A model generated the notes under the pieces. That model searched no databases and was not told the origin of the DNA. It was given only the letters and a program-made list of their open reading frames with translations. Below, in pieces: positions 58,832 to 64,000 of a DNA stretch of 64,000 bases. The stretch lies in assembly GCF_900115055.1 (NCBI RefSeq), contig NZ_FOVD01000001.1:1302001-1366000 (forward strand), read 5' to 3'. The position numbers and the translations under genes were made by a program. The stretch is from Chryseobacterium oleae (lineage in GTDB: Bacteria > Bacteroidota > Bacteroidia > Flavobacteriales > Weeksellaceae). Numbering within the stretch: position 1 is the stretch's first letter; every line of letters starts with the position of its first letter.

Positions 58832-60061
58832 TTAATAGATTATGGCGAGGGTTCTGTCATCATGATTTCCGCGGCTCCAGAAATCGGTCCAGGTAAGAAG
58901 CTGTTGGTCAATGTCGTTATCGTTAATAAAATCTACTTTCGTCCGGTCATCATTGTTTCCGGCCAGATCATTAAAGAATACTTTCCAACTGTCGATATCT
59001 TCAAGTTTGTTTTCGGTTATGAATTTAGGATCGTAAATACCATCCGTCATCAGTACGAGATAGGAAAAATCATTTACGCAGGTGATTCCAAATCTTGATG
59101 CCGGATCATCGCTGAAGATCTCATTCATGGTGATAAAACGGGTTCCGCCACCAAATTCTCCAACATCCATCTTGTTCAGAAGCTTTACTTCAGAAAAATC
59201 CGGACTGATCAGGTTGATCGGGCAGTCTCCCACACCAAAAGTGAGGATGACATAACCAAAGTCAAACTTTTTTGTCAGGGCAAAAATCAGTGTCGTGTGG
59301 AAATCTTTTATCGAGAATGAATGCTCTGTTGCCGTTTGATCCAAAACATCATAAACATGAAGAATGCCTTTATACAGAAGCTTTAAAACGTTTTCTCCAG
59401 CTTCGGCCCGTGTTTCTTTTGATGAATCAGAACTATTGTAAATGATTTCAATATTTTGTTCGATTCTGTTTAAAATTTCATCTGAATCGAAAAAACTATT
59501 CACTGAAACTGCCGCCAGTCTTGAACCTTCTCTGGCCATAACAGCAGAACCGGCACCATCTGCCACGGAAACAATATTCCAGCCTCCGGGAAGTTCGTTT
59601 ACGGCAAAATCATCATCTCTGAATTTTCCTTCATGAGCATGGGAACGTCCTCTTTTAGAAACAACGGTGATTTTTTTATCCAGAAATTTCCCCAGGTAAG
59701 CTATTTCATCAGGTTTATGATAGACATCATTGGTGTCGGATGGAATATTCTTCCAAAGGTCTTTCGGGTCAGCATTGATGAACAGATGCACTTTTTTGAT
59801 CTCCGTACTGTTTTCATCATGGATGTGATAGAATTCAATATCCAGATCATGGACACTGTTTACATACGGAATTCCGGATATTGTGTTGTTTTCGAAGGTA
59901 AGTCCTGTCTCCTGAAGATGAGCGATATTTTTAATCTTTATATTCGGAAAGTCATCCAGCTCAAAACAGTATTCATAGAATTGCTTTGAACTGGCATTTT
60001 TAAGCACCAGATGAACTTCTTTAAATTCTTCTTTTTCCCTGTAAATAAGAGCTTTTTCCAT
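58832..60061 (-). CDS. PP2C-type protein phosphatase of the TerY-P triad
   Basis: The 409-aa protein has an N-terminal beta-rich region (about 1-120). The PP2C domain starts near 140: GRSHAHEGKFRDDDFAVNEL with the metal-binding Asp, WNIVSVADGAGS (the VxDGxGG motif variant) and later LVLMTDGIYD. PP2C enzymes remove phosphate from Ser/Thr with two metal ions. Its place between VWA and kinase genes indicates that it counteracts the kinase; that is known for the family as a gene association, not shown here. Confidence 0.87.
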   Translation of the reverse strand: MEKALIYREKEEFKEVHLVLKNASSKQFYEYCFELDDFPNIKIKNIAHLQETGLTFENNTISGIPYVNSVHDLDIEFYHIHDENSTEIKKVHLFINADPKDLWKNIPSDTNDVYHKPDEIAYLGKFLDKKITVVSKRGRSHAHEGKFRDDDFAVNELPGGWNIVSVADGAGSAVMAREGSRLAAVSVNSFFDSDEILNRIEQNIEIIYNSSDSSKETRAEAGENVLKLLYKGILHVYDVLDQTATEHSFSIKDFHTTLIFALTKKFDFGYVILTFGVGDCPINLISPDFSEVKLLNKMDVGEFGGGTRFITMNEIFSDDPASRFGITCVNDFSYLVLMTDGIYDPKFITENKLEDIDSWKVFFNDLAGNNDDRTKVDFINDNDIDQQLLTWTDFWSRGNHDDRTLAIIY

Positions 60062-60097
60062 GGTTTTGTGTGGGGTCTCGGCAATAGGATCCTTTCG

Positions 60098-61141
60098 TTA
60101 TCCCAAAGTTCGGTTAATATCAAATCCTTCGCTGGAAAATCCGTAATAATCCGAAGTTCCGCACCATGGGCATTTGTTGTACCCTTCTCCTTTCAGACAG
60201 TGAATTCCGCCACACGAGCAAGTGGCCAATGCGATGGGATTGGCACAGTGAGGACACGATGTACCTCCCTGAAGTTCTTCAATCGAGATTTTTAGATTAT
60301 TTTTCTGGGAAGAGGAAAGCCTGTAATAGGATTTTTCGTCAATTTTATAAGCTCCATCCAGTCTGTAATATCTGGTAGACATTCCCGGTATACTTGATTC
60401 GGCGAATGTCTTTTTAAACTTCATTAAATACAGTTTCTCCGTTTCTGAGCATTTCCCGTTTAAAACAACAAAATTATTGTCCGGAAATTTCTGCTCCAGT
60501 TCAGGATCTACTTTTTCGAGAATAATAGAATCGATCTTGGAAAGGTTAATGCCTTCTTTATTGGCTTCGGTAACGCTCTGGCTGGTTGTTTTAATGGAAT
60601 CTGTCACCCATTTGAAAAACTCTTTATAGGAATTTTCATCAGAATTATTAAACAGCAAAACGTTATCAGACAATGTCCCAAGCAGTTTATAATTGGTATT
60701 TTCTCCTATCGACACTGCGATCGTATTGGACTTCCCGTGGTATTTATTGTTCCATCTTTCAATCGCTTTTGTGGCATCGTCGGTAGGAACGCCGTCTGTA
60801 AAAAGAAAAACAATAGGTTTCCAGTCGCCTTTTCTATCGTAAGTTGTTTTAACAATATCCCGGTCTATGCAGTCCATCACTTTAATAAGCCCCTGAGACA
60901 GCGATGTACCACTTCCAATCGGGATCTTCGGCGGATAAAAACTTATAATATCCTGAAGCGGTGTAATGACCTCAGCCTCTCCCGCGAAACCTATAATGGA
61001 AATATAGACCGTTTCCAGTGAATACGGATCTTTCTTTAAATCTCTGATGATATTGGCAATACCTTCCTGTACCTGCTCAATAGGTTCTCCAACCATAGAT
61101 TCGGAGACATCGACTAAAAAATAAATGGGAAGTCTTCTCAT
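60098..61141 (-). CDS. VWA domain protein with C-terminal zinc ribbons (TerY-C type)
   Basis: The 347-aa protein has a von Willebrand A domain (residues 5-190) with a MIDAS site: D-V-S-E-S in FLVDVSESM, a Thr in GSGTSLSQG and FTDGVPTDD. The C-terminal region has Cys clusters (CPHCANPIALATCSCGGIHC and CPWCG) that form zinc ribbons. It is a TerY-type adaptor expected to bind metal ions and to link kinase and phosphatase. Spacing is 22 nt from the second VWA gene and 36 nt to the PP2C gene. Confidence 0.88.
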   Translation of the reverse strand: MRRLPIYFLVDVSESMVGEPIEQVQEGIANIIRDLKKDPYSLETVYISIIGFAGEAEVITPLQDIISFYPPKIPIGSGTSLSQGLIKVMDCIDRDIVKTTYDRKGDWKPIVFLFTDGVPTDDATKAIERWNNKYHGKSNTIAVSIGENTNYKLLGTLSDNVLLFNNSDENSYKEFFKWVTDSIKTTSQSVTEANKEGINLSKIDSIILEKVDPELEQKFPDNNFVVLNGKCSETEKLYLMKFKKTFAESSIPGMSTRYYRLDGAYKIDEKSYYRLSSSQKNNLKISIEELQGGTSCPHCANPIALATCSCGGIHCLKGEGYNKCPWCGTSDYYGFSSEGFDINRTLG

Positions 61142-61163
61142 GATGTATAGTAAGACAAGTGAT

Positions 61164-61802
61164 TTAGATAATAATATTAAGCTCAGATGGCGGCGGCGGC
61201 AACGGTGTACTTTCTCCCGTTCCCTGCGATTTCCCTCCCATTGTGATGGATGAACTTACCCATTTGAAAAATGAGGAAAGCGTGATCGCATCGGTGGTAT
61301 CCAGTTTTACCACGTGATCTGTAAGCTCCTTCAGGAACTGTTCATCTGCTTTTGGACCTGCAGCACAGCCTACGATAGCTCCAAATTCAAGATCTCTGAT
61401 CACAGGGATCATCTGTCTGTATTTCTGGATATCGGATGGTTTTCCGTCGGTAAATATAAAAAGTAACGGTCTCCAATCTTCTTTTTCATCCGAAGAACCT
61501 CTGATCAGTTCTTTTTTCACCAACTCTGAAACCATTTCCAATGCTGCACCGGTATGGGTGGGTCCACTGTCGGGACAGGTGATTTCCATAGGGTAAAAAC
61601 TGGCCAAATCTGTTAATGGAATGATATTTTTAACCTCCCGGTCGAAAGTAATCACACTCAGATGGAGACTGTCCATCGCCTGCGGATCTGCACGGAGCAT
61701 GCTTATCAGCCCGTTAAATCCGTTATTGAGTGCCTGGATGGGCTCTCCGTTCATAGAACCTGAAGTATCCAGTAAAAAGTATGCTAATAATCTCCTGCTC
61801 AT
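61164..61802 (-). CDS. VWA domain protein (TerY-like)
   Basis: The 212-aa protein is essentially one VWA domain with the MIDAS motif D-T-S-G-S in FLLDTSGSM, the Thr loop DSGPTHTGAAL and FTDGKPSD. It ends in a short Pro-rich tail (TPLPPPPSELNIII). It lies between the TerD gene and the VWA/zinc-ribbon gene on the same strand. TerY proteins are thought to act as metal-responsive scaffolds in tellurite/stress systems; the ligand here is unknown. Confidence 0.88.
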   Translation of the reverse strand: MSRRLLAYFLLDTSGSMNGEPIQALNNGFNGLISMLRADPQAMDSLHLSVITFDREVKNIIPLTDLASFYPMEITCPDSGPTHTGAALEMVSELVKKELIRGSSDEKEDWRPLLFIFTDGKPSDIQKYRQMIPVIRDLEFGAIVGCAAGPKADEQFLKELTDHVVKLDTTDAITLSSFFKWVSSSITMGGKSQGTGESTPLPPPPSELNIII

Positions 61803-61820
61803 GGTATGGTATTAATTCTG

Positions 61821-61860
61821 AAGCCGGCAGCGGAAGTTGAAAACTTCCCAGCCGGCTTTT
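61821..61860 (-). other. Long hairpin between the TerD and VWA genes
   Basis: AAGCCGGC (61821-61828) pairs with GCCGGCTT (61851-61858), and inside it GGAAGTT pairs with AACTTCC. On the coding (minus) strand there is no T-run, so it may be an RNA-stability or partial-termination element inside the operon. Confidence 0.6.
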
Positions 61861-61881
61861 GAGTTTGATAAATATTCAGGT

Positions 61882-62553
61882 TTAATTGCTGTACGCGTAT
61901 TGCTTCAGGATTTCAATAAAGTTATCCGTCTGGTGAGGTTCTCCGATAGCACGGAACTTCCAGTCTCCATTGTGACGGTAAGCTTCAGCAAAAACCATTG
62001 CACATTTGCCATTCATACTGGAATCACCGGAAAGACTGTATTTTGTAATCTCTTTACCTTTCGCATCTACGGCTCTGATAAAGGCATTCTCGATCATTCC
62101 GAAATGCTGGTTATTTTGTTTTCCCTGGTAAATGGTCACCAGGAATAATATTTTCTGATAGCTTTCATCCAGCTGGTCAAGTTTAACGATGATCTGCTCA
62201 TCATCACCATCTCCGGCACCGGTTCTGTTGTCTCCGGTCAGCCATATATTTCCGCTTGGATGCTGCATGGAATTAAAGAAAACCACATCACCCTGATAGA
62301 GCGCGATCTGTCTTCCGTCATTCGTCTGTACTGTTTTTCCAAGATTGGCTACTTTACCGTTTCCGTCTAAAAGAAATGCAACGGCATCAAGATCATATTC
62401 CGCTTCTTTACTGAACAGTTTCCCAAAGAAACCGCCCTGCTTTCTTACATCCCATCCTAAACCGATCGTTACTTTTGAAAGATCGTAAACACTTTCTCCA
62501 CGGTCATTTTTTCTTAAATCAATCGTTTGACCTTTCTGTAAATTAATTGCCAT
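61882..62553 (-). CDS. TerD family protein with insertion
   Basis: The 223-aa protein begins like the other TerD (MAINLQKGQTIDL) and shows VTIGLGWDV, the LDAVAFLLDGNG strand, and the calcium-binding TGAGDGDDEQIIVKLD region. An insertion with GGFFGKLFSKEAEY near residues 38-51 distinguishes it. The end RAIGEPHQTDNFIEILKQYA is typical. TerD proteins bind calcium and confer tellurite or phage/colicin tolerance in other bacteria. It is the second gene of the operon, 30 nt after the first. Confidence 0.9.
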   Translation of the reverse strand: MAINLQKGQTIDLRKNDRGESVYDLSKVTIGLGWDVRKQGGFFGKLFSKEAEYDLDAVAFLLDGNGKVANLGKTVQTNDGRQIALYQGDVVFFNSMQHPSGNIWLTGDNRTGAGDGDDEQIIVKLDQLDESYQKILFLVTIYQGKQNNQHFGMIENAFIRAVDAKGKEITKYSLSGDSSMNGKCAMVFAEAYRHNGDWKFRAIGEPHQTDNFIEILKQYAYSN

Positions 62554-62583
62554 AGTTATCGTTTTGTGTATTTGAAAATATAA

Positions 62584-63159
62584 TTATTTAATGATCTGTC
62601 CTTTGTAGTATTTCTCAAGGAAGAAAGCAAGGTCGGCTCTGTAGCCTATTCCTGAGGCTTCAAATTTCCAGCTTCCGTTTCTTTTGTACAGTCTTCCGAA
62701 TTCTACACCGGTTTCGATGGAGAAATCCTCATCCAGTTCATATTTTGCGATCTCCTGGTTGGTGCTGTTATCCACAATTCTGATGTACGAATTTCTCACC
62801 TGCCCGAAGTTCTGTTTCCTTCTTTCAAAATCTTCAATGGTAACCACAAAAAGTATTTCTTCCGCTTTCGGATCTACTTTTTCAAGATCTACAATAATCG
62901 CCTCATCATCGTCCCCATCACTGTTTTTACCGCTTGGATCATCTCCTGTGTGAGTCAGTGCACCATCGGGAGACTGAAGGTTATTATAAAAAACAAAACA
63001 TTCCTCATTGATTAATTTTCTGTCGGAGTCAATCATGATGGCAGAAGCATCCAGATCGAAGTCGAGACCTGTCCCTTCATTCGGGTCCCAGCCCAGTCCT
63101 ATCGTCATTTTTGTAAGCCCTATATCGATCTTTTGTCCTTTCTGTAAATTAATTGCCAT
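62584..63159 (-). CDS. terD: TerD family protein
   Basis: The 191-aa protein has the full TerD outline: MAINLQKGQKIDIGLTKMTIGLGWDP, FDLDASAIMIDSDRKL, FYNNLQSPDGALTHTGDDP and the acidic calcium-binding loop GKNSDGDDDEAIIVDLEKVD. The end includes SWKFEASGIGYRADLAFFLEKY. It is the first gene of the Ter operon, about 25 nt from the predicted transcript start. It is probably cytoplasmic and involved in stress response with the VWA and kinase/phosphatase genes. Confidence 0.92.
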   Translation of the reverse strand: MAINLQKGQKIDIGLTKMTIGLGWDPNEGTGLDFDLDASAIMIDSDRKLINEECFVFYNNLQSPDGALTHTGDDPSGKNSDGDDDEAIIVDLEKVDPKAEEILFVVTIEDFERRKQNFGQVRNSYIRIVDNSTNQEIAKYELDEDFSIETGVEFGRLYKRNGSWKFEASGIGYRADLAFFLEKYYKGQIIK

Positions 63160-63188
63160 AGTGTTTTAGATTATTAATTATTTTTTGT

Positions 63189-63220
63189 TTAAGATAAATT
63201 TGATTTGTGAATTGACCAAA
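63189..63220 (-). promoter_or_regulatory. Promoter of the Ter operon
   Basis: On the minus strand TTTG (63220-63217), exactly 20 nt, TATCTTAA (63196-63189), followed by the TerD gene 29 nt later. The -7 element differs from TAnnTTTG in its last two bases. The rest of 63160-63454 shows no gene and only a terminator at the far end. Confidence 0.62.
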
Positions 63221-63399
63221 TTTATTGATAAAAAAATAAATGGCATGCGATCACCAGGATAAATGTTTAATTTTAATAGGGTTTTAACATAAGATGTTAA
63301 CTTCAACAAATCGGCTATGTATTTTGATTTGATATGCGGAAAAATAGACCTTATAGGTTTTGGAAACGTATAAGGTTGTTGGTGGTCGTAAAATCAACA

Positions 63400-63429
63400 T
63401 TAAAAAAGCCCGGCTAAAAAAACCGGACT
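63400..63429 (-). terminator. Terminator of the flippase-like gene
   Basis: On the minus strand AGTCCGG (63429-63423) pairs with CCGGGCT (63413-63407), with one G-U pair, followed by TTTTTAATG. Confidence 0.7.
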
Positions 63430-63454
63430 TCTATAGATTAAAAAATTTCTACAA

Positions 63455-64000
63455 TTAATTTTTAAATTCCTGATCGGAAACTGCTTTTTCCCTTGCTTTA
63501 GCCAGCATCGGAATAGAGATCAGCCCCATGACCAGCATAATGGTGATTTGCAGCGGAAGTGAAATAAACGAATAGGTCAGTCCCATTTCGCCCCCTAATT
63601 CCGCACTTTTACCCATTGAAATAAAAAGAGCCATAAAACCGAACTTCATCGCCAGATTAAAAGCTCCGATCCCACCACTGGCAGGAATAATCATTCCCAA
63701 GGTGCCGACCACAATAATAAAGAAGCCATCTGCAATAGTAAAATTGGAAGTTTCAGGAAGTGCAAAGCATACTAAGTACGCTGCAAAGTAGTAAGAAATC
63801 CAGATTCCTAATGTATACAGGATGAATTTCCCTTTTTCTTTCAGCTTAAATATAGAAGTCAAGCCCTCAAGAATTCCTTTCCCAAAATTGATTACCTTTT
63901 CTTTTTTATATTTATAAAAAACTAGTAATCCTAGTATTATTAGTAATCCTATTGAAATCTTTAAGTAATTATAAAATGAATCAAAATCATTAATCCCTAT
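63455..64000 (-). CDS. Flippase-like / LPG synthase transmembrane family protein, C-terminal part
   Basis: The frame is open to the window edge (about 181 residues of the C-terminal part are visible), so the 5' end lies outside; a TTG at 63862 is not a start. Five or six hydrophobic segments are seen, with FGKGILEGLTSIFKLKEKGK before ILYTLGIWISYYFAAYLV and the family stretch GTLGMIIPASGGIGAFNLAM. This matches the AglD2/lysylphosphatidylglycerol synthase transmembrane region family (UPF0104), which lacks the synthase domain here. It ends in a charged tail. Confidence 0.82.
   Translation of the reverse strand: MGINDFDSFYNYLKISIGLLIILGLLVFYKYKKEKVINFGKGILEGLTSIFKLKEKGKFILYTLGIWISYYFAAYLVCFALPETSNFTIADGFFIIVVGTLGMIIPASGGIGAFNLAMKFGFMALFISMGKSAELGGEMGLTYSFISLPLQITIMLVMGLISIPMLAKAREKAVSDQEFKN

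Overview
The window looks like the chromosome of a Flavobacteriia member, most probably Chryseobacterium or a close Weeksellaceae relative. The DNA is AT-rich and starts lack strong Shine-Dalgarno sites. Promoters carry the Bacteroidetes -7 element TAnnTTTG, often 18-22 nt downstream of a TTTG/TTG box. Other pointers are an S16 with a long Ala/Glu tail, a TonB-receptor-like barrel, several class C beta-lactamase-fold hydrolases and many small lipoproteins.

Region 1 (1-8.95 kb). After the 3' end of a PPK2 polyphosphate kinase comes the most unusual part of the window: a same-strand array of 16 genes in the order L A B | L A B | L A | L A | L A A A | L B. L (six copies) is a 124-125 aa lipoprotein whose mature part is nearly invariant although its codons have diverged. 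A (seven copies) and B (three copies) are diverse secreted proteins of 167-187 aa that share their N- and C-terminal motifs. I do not recognise any of the three families. The layout suggests a constant lipid-anchored partner with a variable set of exported proteins.

Region 2 (8.95-24.4 kb) holds rnpB (minus strand), a REP-like element inside a larger inverted repeat, an ECF sigma factor with an overlapping membrane protein, an acyl-CoA synthetase, rpoN, asnS, a CDP-alcohol phosphatidyltransferase, an LA_2272-type repeat protein divergent from an HTH regulator with twin operators, an AraC regulator, a serine hydrolase and rpsP-rimM.

Region 3 (24.4-50 kb) is mixed chromosomal content: serine hydrolases, a nitroreductase, a DoxX-like membrane protein, a GreA/GreB-type factor, an M3 peptidase, small lipoproteins and membrane proteins, a methyltransferase, a TlpA-like thioredoxin, a TetR-MFS efflux pair with matching operators, a lipid-anchored VOC protein and a large outer-membrane barrel. 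Intergenic repeats lie at about 12.5, 27.6-28.1, 45.5-45.7, 51.9-52.0 and 57.1-57.3 kb.

Region 4 (50-57 kb) contains a TetR regulator divergent from a two-gene membrane operon that includes a 44-aa protein, an AraC regulator, an NAD(P)H oxidoreductase with a 45-aa companion, and tyrS. tyrS is preceded by its own promoter, a 31-codon leader ORF with consecutive Tyr codons, and a terminator with a competing pairing, which is the architecture of ribosome-mediated attenuation.

Region 5 (57.3-64 kb) is a minus-strand TerD - TerD - VWA - VWA/Zn-ribbon - PP2C phosphatase - protein kinase operon with a clear promoter. This is the TerY-P triad type of tellurite/stress-response system. The window ends inside a flippase-like (LPG synthase transmembrane family) gene.
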